From a virus, in IMG/VR virus record IMGVR_UViG_3300042924_001123, positions 1-26,357 of that record: DNA of 26,357 bases. One strand, given 5' to 3'. Below, piece after piece: positions 6,268-13,700 of this stretch. The notes below the pieces were generated by a model. The model did no database searches. It saw only the letters and a list, made by a program, of their open reading frames with translations, and had not been told where the DNA came from. Positions within the stretch are counted from its first letter, which is position 1. Each line of letters begins with the position of its first letter. The position numbers were made by a program, and so were the translations under genes.

Positions 6268-7203
6268 ATGAGTGAAGAGAAGATTGAATTTGAAGTCGAG
6301 GGTGAGGCAGAGATCGAGATTGTTGACGATCGCCCCGAGGCGGATAGGAATGCGACGCCATTAAAGGGTGATCCATCTGAGATACCTGATGATGAAATCA
6401 AACAGTATTCAGATAATGTAAAGAAACGCATTCAGCATTTGAAGCATGGGTATCACGATGAGCGCAGAGCCAAGGAAGAGGCGCAGCGTGAGCGTGAGGC
6501 AGCTATTGCCTATGCAAAACAAATTGCTGAAGAAAATGCAAAGCTGAAAGAGAAACTAACTACGGGTGAAAGCACGTTAATAAAGACGATGCAATTTGCC
6601 ACAGATAAAGAGGTAGCTGAGGCAGAGCGTAGTTATAAAGAAGCGTTGGATAGCCAAGAATCTGACAGGATATTGGCAGCCCAGAAAGCATTAAATGTGG
6701 CGATGTTAAAGGCCGATCGGGTTAAAAACTTCAAACCCGCTGCGCCCGAACCAGCGCCCGAGTTGCCACAGCAACAAAACCCTGCTTATAATGTTCAGCA
6801 GAATACTTATCAAGACCGCAAAGCAGAAACCTGGAAGGCCAATAATAAGTGGTTTGGTCAATCAGGCGAGCCTGGGGTAGATGATGAGATGACGTTTTTT
6901 GCCATGGGCCTGCATAAAAAGCTTACTCGGGAAAATGGCGAACATTACGCATTGACGGATGAGTATTACGAGAAGATTAATTCTCGCGTAAGGGAGAAAT
7001 TCCCTGAGTACTTTGGCGATCGGGAGCCGCCAGAGGAAAAAGCAAAGCCTCCTGCTTCGGTGGTTGCCCCGGCAACGCGCAGCTCGCCACCTAAAAAACT
7101 GAAGCTGACAACCTCAGAAGCTAATACGGCCAAGAGGCTTGGAGTTCCGCTTGAAAAATACGCCATGGAATTGGCAAAACTACGCATGGAAGGAAAGTTA
7201 TGA
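6268..7203 (+). CDS. Capsid scaffolding protein
   Basis: A 311-residue protein starting at ATG 6268 behind AAAGGGGAAG; an in-frame GTG at 6220 would overlap the previous gene and lacks such a site. The N-terminus is very acidic (EKIEFEVEGEAEIEIVDD). A long charged helical segment follows (about 55-160, rich in Glu, Lys, Arg and Ala), then a Pro/Gln linker (PAAPEPAPELPQQQNPAY) and a basic end. This is the usual make-up of scaffolding proteins of podovirus-like phages, which shape the prohead and then leave it. The place between portal and capsid genes agrees. No protease motif is seen. It ends with an ATGA overlap. Confidence 0.8.
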   Translation: MSEEKIEFEVEGEAEIEIVDDRPEADRNATPLKGDPSEIPDDEIKQYSDNVKKRIQHLKHGYHDERRAKEEAQREREAAIAYAKQIAEENAKLKEKLTTGESTLIKTMQFATDKEVAEAERSYKEALDSQESDRILAAQKALNVAMLKADRVKNFKPAAPEPAPELPQQQNPAYNVQQNTYQDRKAETWKANNKWFGQSGEPGVDDEMTFFAMGLHKKLTRENGEHYALTDEYYEKINSRVREKFPEYFGDREPPEEKAKPPASVVAPATRSSPPKKLKLTTSEANTAKRLGVPLEKYAMELAKLRMEGKL

Positions 7204-7640
7204 GCCGCGAATCCAGAGAAGCACAGACCCGTGAAACCACGGAACGTCCGAAGCAATGGAAGCCGCCAAGCTCATTGCCTGATCCTCTCCCGCGGGATGG
7301 TTGGAGACATCGTTGGGTACGCACCGCAGTACTGGGGCAGTCCGACGCAAGGAATGTAGCCAGCCGTCATCAGGATGGATTTGAACCATGCAAGTGGGAA
7401 GACTATCCCGAGGTAACCCGAGCCCTGCTCGCAACCGGACCTCAAACCGGCAATATTGAGATTGGTGGATTAATGTTGTGCCGCGCTCCCGTTGAGATGG
7501 TTGATCAGCGTAATACCCATTACCTGAAGCAAGCCAACGATTGGATGAAGAGTGTGGACAGCAACTTTATGCGCGAAAACGACCCACGGATGCCACTGTT
7601 TAATGACAGACGCACCGAGGTCCAATTCGGTAAAAGATAA
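7200..7640 (+). CDS. Hypothetical head-module protein
   Basis: A 146-residue soluble protein with ATGA overlap to the scaffold gene and AAGGA ahead of its start. The first 40 residues are Arg/Pro-rich and probably disordered. The rest includes DPLPRDGWRHRWVRTAV, ENDPRMPLFNDRRTEV and two tryptophan-containing segments. No catalytic motif or membrane segment is visible. Proteins of this appearance are found between scaffold and capsid genes in related phages, so a minor head role is plausible, but its function is not known to me. Confidence 0.75.
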   Translation: MSRESREAQTRETTERPKQWKPPSSLPDPLPRDGWRHRWVRTAVLGQSDARNVASRHQDGFEPCKWEDYPEVTRALLATGPQTGNIEIGGLMLCRAPVEMVDQRNTHYLKQANDWMKSVDSNFMRENDPRMPLFNDRRTEVQFGKR

Positions 7641-7660
7641 CCTCATTTGGAGTAACTCAA

Positions 7661-8329
7661 ATGGCTTACCCGACGATTTCAGGCCCATATGGCCTGCGTC
7701 CGATCAACTTGATCGGCGGTCAGGTGTTTGCCGGAGCCACTCGTCAGCGCCGGATCGTAAACTCCAGCGCATCGAGCATTGGTTTTGGTGACCCTGTGAA
7801 GTTTGACAACAATGGTTGCATTGTTGTTTGTACCGAGACAACTGCTGCCCCGGTCACTGGCTTTGCTGGTGTATTCATGGGCTGTACGTTTGTTTCTGCT
7901 GTAACTGGTCAACCCACGTTCTCGCAAGCATGGATTTCTGGCACCGCAGTAGCAAGCAACACTTATATTGTTGCTTATGTCTGTGAAGATCCAGATCAGT
8001 TGTTCCAGGTTTGTGGTGTTAGTGGAACCACGGTAGTTTCGACCACGTCTGGTTTCCAGTACACAGACATCGGTCTGAACGTAGCCATGGTTGCAAACAC
8101 CTTGAATACCACGACCAAGGACAGCCGTTACGCAGTAGATATTGCAACCGGTGCAACGACACAGACATTGCCGTTGCGAATCATTGATGTGGTGCCCGAT
8201 ACGGCATTCACATATAGCAGTACGATTTACTACCCAGAAATCATCGTTAAGTTCAATGCAGCCTACGTGGTGCAGGCAACTGGCGTGGTTACGGGCGGTC
8301 ATGCGTACAACAACCCAGTCGGACTGTAA
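7661..8329 (+). CDS. Putative capsid decoration protein
   Basis: A 222-residue protein beginning MAYPTISGPYGLRPINLIGGQ, an opening seen in putative decoration or minor capsid proteins that precede the capsid gene in aquatic phages. The composition (Thr, Val, Ala, Gly, aromatic residues, few charges) suggests an all-beta protein. GGAG lies before the start at 7661. The gene sits alone between the head protein and the major capsid gene, separated by short gaps with fresh ribosome sites, which agrees with high expression. The decoration role is inferred from position and composition. Confidence 0.7.
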   Translation: MAYPTISGPYGLRPINLIGGQVFAGATRQRRIVNSSASSIGFGDPVKFDNNGCIVVCTETTAAPVTGFAGVFMGCTFVSAVTGQPTFSQAWISGTAVASNTYIVAYVCEDPDQLFQVCGVSGTTVVSTTSGFQYTDIGLNVAMVANTLNTTTKDSRYAVDIATGATTQTLPLRIIDVVPDTAFTYSSTIYYPEIIVKFNAAYVVQATGVVTGGHAYNNPVGL

Positions 8330-8341
8330 GGGGAAACTTAA

Positions 8342-9250
8342 ATGGCTATTTCACGCGCACAACTACTGAAAGAGCTGCTCCCCGGCCTGAACGCCCTGTT
8401 CGGTCTTGAGTACGCTCGTTATGGCGAAGAACACAAAGAGATCTACGAAACCGAGACCTCTGAGCGTTCATTTGAAGAGGAAACCAAGCTGTCTGGATTC
8501 TCGGCCGCACCGGTCAAGAACGAAGGCGCTGCGATTCGTTATGACAACGCGCAGGAAGCTTGGACAGCTCGCTACACCCATGAGACGATTGCTATGGGTT
8601 TCTCGATTACCGAAGAGGCAATCGAAGACAACCTGTACGACTCGCTCAGCTCACGTTATACCAAGGCACTTGCACGCGCCATGGCATACACCAAGCAGGT
8701 GAAAGCAGCAGCCGTATTGAACAACGGATGGGCATCAAGCGTTACTTACGGTGACGGCCAGCCTCTGTTCTCTACAGCACATCCTCTTGTATCCGGCGGC
8801 ACTAACAGCAACACGCCCGCGACCCAGGCAGACTTGAACGAGACTTCGTTGGAAAACGCAGTCATTCAAATCGCAGCTTGGACCGACGAACGTGATCTGT
8901 TGATCGCAGCTCGCCCACGCAAGCTTATCGTTCCTCCTAACCTCCAGTTCGTGGCAACGCGTCTGTTGGAAACCGAACTCCGTGTCGGCACCAACAACAA
9001 CGACATCAACGCCATCAAGAACAACGGTTCGATCCCAGAAGGCTATACGATCAACCACTTCTTGACCGACACGAACGGCTGGTTCCTCACCACCGATGTA
9101 CCTAACGGATTGAAGCACTTCGTGCGGACACCGATGAGTACTGGAATGGATGGCGATTTCGATACCGGTAATGTCCGCTATAAAGCTAGAGAACGGTATT
9201 CGTTTGGCGTAAGCGATCCGCTGGGCATCTTCGGAAGCCAAGGGGCTTGA
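8342..9250 (+). CDS. Major capsid protein (Mu gpT-like, HK97 fold)
   Basis: A 302-residue major head subunit. The pattern LLPGLNALFGLEY, a middle LFSTAHP segment at 142-148 and RPRKLIVPPNLQFVATRLL follow the Mu gpT-type major head family. These proteins take the HK97 fold and assemble into the icosahedral shell. AGGGGAAAC precedes ATG 8342. There is no obvious long N-terminal delta domain, which fits the presence of a separate scaffold gene. The gene is followed by two hairpins, one an intrinsic terminator, so it ends a transcription unit. Confidence 0.85.
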   Translation: MAISRAQLLKELLPGLNALFGLEYARYGEEHKEIYETETSERSFEEETKLSGFSAAPVKNEGAAIRYDNAQEAWTARYTHETIAMGFSITEEAIEDNLYDSLSSRYTKALARAMAYTKQVKAAAVLNNGWASSVTYGDGQPLFSTAHPLVSGGTNSNTPATQADLNETSLENAVIQIAAWTDERDLLIAARPRKLIVPPNLQFVATRLLETELRVGTNNNDINAIKNNGSIPEGYTINHFLTDTNGWFLTTDVPNGLKHFVRTPMSTGMDGDFDTGNVRYKARERYSFGVSDPLGIFGSQGA

Positions 9251-9258
9251 TGTACCAA

Positions 9259-9281
9259 AAACACTTATAAATCAAGTGTTT
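9259..9281 (+). other. Stem-loop after the capsid gene
   Basis: AAACACTT and AAGTGTTT form an 8-base-pair stem around a 7-base loop. It has no G/C-rich core and stands 7 bases before the terminator hairpin. It may protect the 3' end of the capsid message or serve as a weak first terminator; the stem is directly visible, the role is inferred. Confidence 0.6.
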
Positions 9282-9288
9282 GTAGATT

Positions 9289-9307
9289 GGGGGCTTCGGC
9301 CCCCTTT
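9289..9307 (+). terminator. Rho-independent terminator after the capsid gene
   Basis: GGGGGC-TTCG-GCCCCC is a six-pair G/C stem with the extra-stable TTCG loop, followed by TTT CTA TTT. It ends the head transcription unit 39 bases after the capsid stop and insulates the endonuclease gene that follows. Confidence 0.9.
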
Positions 9308-9311
9308 CTAT

Positions 9312-9339
9312 TTGCACAACAGGGAAACTCATGTATAAT
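9312..9339 (+). promoter_or_regulatory. Sigma-70-like promoter for the homing endonuclease
   Basis: TTGCAC at 9312-9317 and a perfect TATAAT at 9334-9339 are separated by 16 bases. Transcription would start near 9346, leaving a leader of about 20 bases that contains the AAGGAG at 9357-9362 for ATG 9368. It directly follows the capsid terminator, so the gene has its own supply of RNA made by host-type polymerase. Confidence 0.75.
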
Positions 9340-9367
9340 AGGCAACATCTCATACAAGGAGAGTGTT

Positions 9368-10930
9368 ATGCCAACCATACAAGAAGTTGTTTCCAAGTTT
9401 CCTCAACATGTTCAACAGCGGTACGACTTTACAAACGCAGTCTATGAGTCAGCGTTAAAGCCTATTACAAAGATAGTTTGTCCCAAGCATGGCGAGTTTC
9501 AGCAATACTCGGCGCAACTAAGAAAAGACGGTGCAGGATGCCCAGCGTGCGGTGCAGAGCAAAGAGCCCATTCACGCCGCATGGAGCCAAGAGAATTTAT
9601 TGATAAGGTCGATGGACTGCATAACCATCGGTATAGCTACGAAAAAACAAACTACATCAATATGACCACAAAGGTCACGGTCACATGCCGAGACCACGGG
9701 GACTTTGAAATATCTCCGATTAAGCATTTGTATGACGGACAGGGATGCCCGAGCTGTGGATCAATATCTCGTGGCAAACGATTGGACGTTACATCATCGG
9801 CACGGAAAACGGCGGACGCAAAGATCAAGATATTTAGCAATCGATTTGTAGATGATGCAATTGCTGTCCATGGCGATCGATATAGCTATGAAAAGGTTGT
9901 TTATCTTGGGGCAAAAACTAAAGTAGATATTGTTTGCAAAGACCATGGAATATTTAGCCAGACACCAGAGCATCATTTAAAGCGTGGGTATGGATGCCCT
10001 CAGTGCGGTCACATTCTGTCAAAACAAGAAGACAGGATTACAAAGTTTTTATCGATGCTTACGATGGTGGAATCGAGGAACCGAAAGATACTTGGGGGCA
10101 AAGAGCTTGATATCTATTTGCCAGAAAAAAACATGGCGATCGAATACTGCGGCATGTATTGGCATTCACATGAAGACCAAGAAGATGAAGCCAAGAATAA
10201 GCGCAGACATATTGACAAACATCGAGCCTGCCACGAGCTTGGAATTAAGCTTATAACAATTTATGAATCTGAATGGGAAGAACACGAATACGCTATACGC
10301 AGGTTGCTACGAAATGCAGTTGGCAAATCCAAAGGACGCCTTATGGCGAGAAAGTGCGAGCTAAAGAAAGTTGATCCTATTGATGCAAGGATCTTTTATG
10401 ACAAATACCATCCTCAGGGTGGCAATGGCTCTGGCGTTCACTATGGTCTGTATCACAACAACAAGCTTGTAGCTTGCATGAGATTTTCGTTTGGCGCTAA
10501 TGACAGAGGATCTTCCGAAAGAACGTGGACCCTATCAAGGTTTGCAACTAGAGTCACGGTTGTGGGAGCTGGCTCAAGGCTGTTTCAAGCGTTTTTGCAA
10601 GACGTAAATCCGACTGAAGTTAAAAGCTTTTCTGATAATAGATACTTTGATGGCGGTATGTATGAAAGGCTGGGTTTTAAATTAGAGGCTGATCTGCCTG
10701 CTGATTACCAGGTCTGGAGTCAAAAGATTGGACTTTGGCCAAAGAGTCATTACCAACGAAGAAATATACCCAAGCGATTAGTAGAGCATGGGATAGAAGA
10801 AGCATACGATCCTGAATCAGATCCGCGATCGGAGGCTGATATGACTTACATGATGGGCGCGAGAAGGATTTTTGATTGCGGAAAGAAGCGTTGGGTATAC
10901 AAGCTCATTGACACCCACCCCACAAACTGA
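9368..10930 (+). CDS. Free-standing homing endonuclease, zinc-finger plus Vsr-like nuclease
   Basis: A 520-residue protein. ATG 9368 has AAGGAG five bases upstream; in-frame codons back to 9287 cross the terminator and are not coding. Three zinc repeats (C..HG.F then GCP.CG) stand at 38-61, 107-130 and 190-213, like DUF723 repeats, and should grip DNA. About 245-303 is a PD-(D/E)XK/Vsr-like nuclease: LDIYLPEKNMAIEYCGMYWH with D248, E259 and H266, then a Lys/His helix and GIKLITIYESEW. The C-terminal part (about 325-470) has the GNAT-like pattern seen in the long members of this family (LSRFATRVTVVGAGSRLF, SDNRYFDGGMYERLGF). It cuts DNA to spread its own gene. It is not within another gene and has its own promoter. 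Confidence 0.85.
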   Translation: MPTIQEVVSKFPQHVQQRYDFTNAVYESALKPITKIVCPKHGEFQQYSAQLRKDGAGCPACGAEQRAHSRRMEPREFIDKVDGLHNHRYSYEKTNYINMTTKVTVTCRDHGDFEISPIKHLYDGQGCPSCGSISRGKRLDVTSSARKTADAKIKIFSNRFVDDAIAVHGDRYSYEKVVYLGAKTKVDIVCKDHGIFSQTPEHHLKRGYGCPQCGHILSKQEDRITKFLSMLTMVESRNRKILGGKELDIYLPEKNMAIEYCGMYWHSHEDQEDEAKNKRRHIDKHRACHELGIKLITIYESEWEEHEYAIRRLLRNAVGKSKGRLMARKCELKKVDPIDARIFYDKYHPQGGNGSGVHYGLYHNNKLVACMRFSFGANDRGSSERTWTLSRFATRVTVVGAGSRLFQAFLQDVNPTEVKSFSDNRYFDGGMYERLGFKLEADLPADYQVWSQKIGLWPKSHYQRRNIPKRLVEHGIEEAYDPESDPRSEADMTYMMGARRIFDCGKKRWVYKLIDTHPTN

Positions 10931-10954
10931 TACAACCACCCTACTAGGATTTAA

Positions 10955-10997
10955 CTCATACCGACTGGCCTAGCAGACTTAGTAGAGACGGTATGAG
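10955..10997 (+). repeat. 9-base inverted repeat in the gap after the endonuclease
   Basis: CTCATACCG (10955-10963) and CGGTATGAG (10989-10997) form a nine-pair stem around 25 bases. A second possible pairing, CTACTA (10941-10946) with TAGTAG (10980-10985), interlocks with it, so two structures or a pseudoknot could form. The 91-base gap 10931-11021 holds nothing else visible except GGAG before ATG 11022. Confidence 0.6.
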
Positions 10998-11021
10998 GAT
11001 GCGCTACTACGCGGAGTTATC

Positions 11022-11561
11022 ATGGCTATTTCTACCTTTGACGGTCCAGTCCGTTCCCTGGGCGGTATTTATCAACAAGGTCCGTCCACGATCGTTGAGA
11101 TCACTTCCAGTACCACATTAAATCCCGTGGCCCATGCAGGCCGGATTATTTCTGTTGGCGGCACGCTTGCAGCTAACGTGGTTCTGACACTTCCAGCAAT
11201 CAATACCTCGGCTAATGTATCCTCGTCTGGCCCGGGCAATGATCCCAATACGGCTAACAACGAAGGTGTTGTTTATACGATCTGGGTTCCCACCACGATT
11301 GCTACTTCGTCACTCAAGATTGGTACCGATGGCACTGACAAGTTTGTCGGTACGATCCTTGGTGTTGATACTGATTCTTCCAATGCGCTTGTGGCTTACA
11401 CGGCCGGTGCTTCCAATGACTTCATCAACTTCAACGGTACGACAACCGGTGGTGTTGCTGGCTCATGGGTCCAGATCGTTGCCATCGCAGCTAACAAGTA
11501 CATGGTTAACGGTATTGCACTTGGCTCTGGTTCGGTTGCTACACCCTTCGCTGATTCCTAA
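11022..11561 (+). CDS. Putative virion structural protein, beta-rich
   Basis: A 179-residue protein with GGAG before its ATG. The composition is Thr, Ser, Ala, Gly, Val and Asn with few charges, and it alternates short beta-like runs (RIISVGGTLAANVVLTLPAI, GVVYTIWVPTTI). Such proteins in this place are usually virion surface or head decoration components. No motif gives a specific function. It opens a new series of genes after the endonuclease and may need a promoter that I do not recognise in the gap before it. Confidence 0.75.
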   Translation: MAISTFDGPVRSLGGIYQQGPSTIVEITSSTTLNPVAHAGRIISVGGTLAANVVLTLPAINTSANVSSSGPGNDPNTANNEGVVYTIWVPTTIATSSLKIGTDGTDKFVGTILGVDTDSSNALVAYTAGASNDFINFNGTTTGGVAGSWVQIVAIAANKYMVNGIALGSGSVATPFADS

Positions 11562-11573
11562 TAGAGGTGCTTT

Positions 11574-11846
11574 ATGGACACAGACGTTCTAGGCAAGTCT
11601 CTTGCTGCGTCTGGTGCTGTCTCGGCTACGCCAACTCGTGTCCGCGGGTTGGTTATTGAACCGGGCTCATCTACTGGCAGCGTTGAGATTAAAGACGGTG
11701 GGTCAAGTGGAACAAGTAAGTTCATCATTAACACGGTTGCTAATGGTGAAACCTTTGCTGTACTTATTCCTGCTAATGGTGTTTGGTGTAGGACAAGTGC
11801 TTACGCCACACTAACTAACGCCAAAGTCACGGTGTTTTATGGCTAA
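11574..11846 (+). CDS. Small putative structural protein
   Basis: A 90-residue protein preceded by GAGGTG. It reads as a small beta protein (TRVRGLVIEPGSSTGSVEIK, ETFAVLIPANGVW, AKVTVFYG), the type seen as minor virion components. Its end overlaps the next gene by 8 bases. No family is recognised with certainty. Confidence 0.7.
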   Translation: MDTDVLGKSLAASGAVSATPTRVRGLVIEPGSSTGSVEIKDGGSSGTSKFIINTVANGETFAVLIPANGVWCRTSAYATLTNAKVTVFYG

Positions 11847-12126
11847 GGCCAAAGGGATGGGGATTGCCACTTCAGTGAAGTCAGGCAATTTCCGACCTAC
11901 CAAGCAAGGTGCTGGCATGACGGAGAAAGGCGTTGCAGCTTATCGCAAGGCCAACCCCGGCAGCAAGCTCAAGACGGCTGTGACCAGTGATAATCCTGGC
12001 CCGAAAGATGCCGCACGCAGGAAGTCTTTCTGTGCGCGTTCAGCCGGCCAGATGAAACAATTCCCTGAGGCAGCCAAAGATCCCAATAGCCGCATACGGC
12101 AGGCAAGACGCAGATGGAAGTGCTAA
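11839..12126 (+). CDS. DUF6321-like small basic protein
   Basis: A 95-residue, Lys/Arg-rich protein. The middle, MTEKGVAAYRKANPGSKLKT, and AARRKSFCARSAGQMKQF match the pattern known as DUF6321, found in many aquatic phages and large viruses with unknown function. The strong positive charge suggests binding to DNA or to acidic virion proteins. It starts inside the preceding gene (8-base overlap) without a clear ribosome site, so it is probably coupled to it. The stop TAA is directly followed by the next ATG. Confidence 0.8.
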   Translation: MAKAKGMGIATSVKSGNFRPTKQGAGMTEKGVAAYRKANPGSKLKTAVTSDNPGPKDAARRKSFCARSAGQMKQFPEAAKDPNSRIRQARRRWKC

Positions 12127-12378
12127 ATGGATACGGGCGCTCTTATTTGGAATCTCATCACATCGTTCTTTGTGGGTTTGGTGATGTTCATGCTTAAGCA
12201 AGCTTCAGATGAACAGAAGCGCATCCAGATCCTACTTAACAGAACTCGGGAGGAAATTGCCCGTGATCACATCACTCGCGCAGAAGTTCGTGCTGACATG
12301 GAAAAGATTATTGAACGCTTTGACTCAGGCTTTGCAAGACTTGAAGCAAAAATTGATGCCCTCGCTGAAAGGAAATGA
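12127..12378 (+). CDS. Single-pass membrane protein with coiled coil
   Basis: An 83-residue protein. Residues about 4-24 (GALIWNLITSFFVGLVMFMLK) form one membrane helix; the rest is a charged amphipathic helix (EEIARDHITRAEVRADMEKI, ARLEAKIDALAERK), probably a coiled coil in the cytoplasm. The architecture resembles small holin-like or lysis accessory proteins and also membrane anchors of unknown role found among phage structural genes. No lysin gene is visible next to it in this window. Confidence 0.75.
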   Translation: MDTGALIWNLITSFFVGLVMFMLKQASDEQKRIQILLNRTREEIARDHITRAEVRADMEKIIERFDSGFARLEAKIDALAERK

Positions 12379-12380
12379 TC

Positions 12381-12953
12381 ATGAAAAAACGTAAATTTGC
12401 AGAAGGTGGTGTGACAGATAGAGACGAAGACGAACGGCTAAAGGCGTCAATATTGGCTGGAGGATTTACACCAAAAAATGAGCAAACCATAATGGCAGGT
12501 GGTTTAGGTCCAACAAGAACCGCAAGATCAGAATCCGCAATTGGAGGCGGCTTAAAAAGAGGCGAATCGCTTATAGGGCGAGCCGCAAATGCAATAGGAC
12601 GAAGCCTTGTTCCTGGCGGCGTTGGGTCAGAAGCTTCGGCAGTAAATGCGATGAAAAAGAAAAAAGAACGTGAAGAGCGTGGATACAAAAGTGGAGGGTC
12701 CATAATGTCTGAAAATGATCCCCGTAAAGGCCGTGGGCGCCATGGCGACACGAACTACAACCCTAACTACGATCTTGTACCCACCCAAAAAGAGAAGGGT
12801 GCGATGCAACAAGAAGTAGAGGATGCCAAGCTCCGCAAGATGGATCAGCGCCCCAACCTTGGCAAGATGTTCAAAGCCGGTGGTTACGTGAAAGCTGCCG
12901 ATGGATGCGCCAAGCGTGGCAAGACTAAAGGCACGATGGTCGTGATGAAGTAA
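12381..12953 (+). CDS. Disordered basic protein with C-terminal DGCAKRGKTKG tag
   Basis: A 190-residue protein rich in Gly, Lys, Arg and Ser. ATG 12381 is chosen over ATG 12375 because AAAGGA (12368-12373) is then 7 bases away and the start MKKRKFAEGG matches the start MKKRRRFQEGG of the gene at 12996. The C-terminus GGYVKAADGCAKRGKTKG is shared in pattern with the next two genes. The protein appears mostly unfolded. The basic tag might hold it to packaged DNA or to the head, but this is inference. Function unknown. The stop codon overlaps palindromic element copy B. Confidence 0.72.
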   Translation: MKKRKFAEGGVTDRDEDERLKASILAGGFTPKNEQTIMAGGLGPTRTARSESAIGGGLKRGESLIGRAANAIGRSLVPGGVGSEASAVNAMKKKKEREERGYKSGGSIMSENDPRKGRGRHGDTNYNPNYDLVPTQKEKGAMQQEVEDAKLRKMDQRPNLGKMFKAGGYVKAADGCAKRGKTKGTMVVMK

Positions 12954-12991
12954 TTCCGTCCATGGACGGAATTTGCTACTAAAGTAGGGGG
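12952..12991 (+). repeat. 40-base palindromic element, copy B (opposite orientation)
   Basis: The 22 bases at 12952-12973 are a perfect palindrome (half-site AATTCCGTCCA). They are followed by TGCTACTAAAGTAGGGGG, in which CTACT and AGTAG form a second small stem. The whole is the inverted counterpart of 117-156. It fills the gap between two genes and its G-run ends 4 bases before ATG 12996, where it may double as the ribosome site. Confidence 0.75.
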
Positions 12992-12995
12992 TAGT

Positions 12996-13700
12996 ATGAA
13001 GAAGCGCAGGCGTTTCCAAGAAGGTGGCGACATTCCTGATATAGACCGGGAGCCACTAAGGGATAGCAGCGGCGAGATTGTTAGGGATAGTAGCGGTGAG
13101 GCCATCATGTCTGGCAGCACACCAAGGAAGCCCTTGCGCCAAGTTATGTCTGAAATGGACGACCAGCAGGGCATAGATCTTAGCAACATACGTAAAGCCG
13201 AGTCTGCGCCGGTACGAACCCCTCGTATTGAATCAGTAGGTGATACAGACCTTGCCGAGCCTAGTACCGCTGGTTTTTCTCGCACACCTTTGAAAACCAC
13301 GGCCCCGAAGGTTGTAGCAAAGCCAAAGTCAGAGGTTAAATCGCAGCCTAAAGCAGAGGTGAAACCCGTTCCCAAGCGCGGTGGTGAGTTGGCCACTCGT
13401 GGCGGAGAGCTTGCTACAAAGTCTCCCAAAGGAGAGTTGGTTACCAAGGGAAGCGATTTGGTTAAGCGTCGAGAATCCATGGCGCAATTAGAATCGCCTC
13501 GCCGGCGTTTGCCTTTTGAGAAGGATATGGGTAAGGCCAGGCTTGAGACTCAAGCCAATAAGCGCAGGCAGCTCGGTGGAACTAGTCGTAGTGAAGATGT
13601 GATTGAGATGGGCATGAAGCGCGGCGGCAAAGTAGGATCAGCATCTAGCCGTGGTGACGGTATTGCAAAGCGTGGCAAAACCCGCGGAAGGTATATCTGA
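12996..13700 (+). CDS. Disordered basic protein with internal repeats and C-terminal tag
   Basis: A 234-residue protein rich in Lys, Arg, Ser, Glu and Pro, probably unfolded. It begins MKKRRRFQEGG, like the preceding gene. Short repeats are visible: RDSSGE twice near residues 22-34, and GGELAT twice followed by a related GELVT near 129-147. It ends GGKVGSASSRGDGIAKRG then KTRGRYI, the same basic tag as its neighbours. It follows palindromic element copy B, whose G-rich end serves as its likely ribosome site. The tag and opening suggest it and the gene at 12381 are diverged relatives. No enzyme motif is seen; a virion-associated or DNA-associated role is only a guess. Confidence 0.7.
   Translation: MKKRRRFQEGGDIPDIDREPLRDSSGEIVRDSSGEAIMSGSTPRKPLRQVMSEMDDQQGIDLSNIRKAESAPVRTPRIESVGDTDLAEPSTAGFSRTPLKTTAPKVVAKPKSEVKSQPKAEVKPVPKRGGELATRGGELATKSPKGELVTKGSDLVKRRESMAQLESPRRRLPFEKDMGKARLETQANKRRQLGGTSRSEDVIEMGMKRGGKVGSASSRGDGIAKRGKTRGRYI

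Noticed and set aside
7679-8302. Antisense 207-residue frame opposite the decoration gene
   Set aside because: It mirrors almost the whole + strand gene and has no motif; the + strand gene has a ribosome site and a familiar opening.
8735-9241. Antisense 168-residue frame opposite the capsid gene
   Set aside because: A shadow of the highly biased capsid codons; no independent evidence.
9287-9367. 27-residue N-terminal extension of the free-standing endonuclease
   Set aside because: The region contains the terminator hairpin, the promoter and the ribosome site, and the zinc-repeat protein begins naturally at ATG 9368.
9251-11021. Group I intron containing the endonuclease
   Set aside because: The capsid gene ends and the next gene begins cleanly on either side, no exon is split, and I see no intron core.
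12884-13480. Antisense 198-residue frame
   Set aside because: It spans the palindromic gap and two + strand genes, is Ser/Pro/Leu-rich as expected from the complement, and lacks any family pattern.
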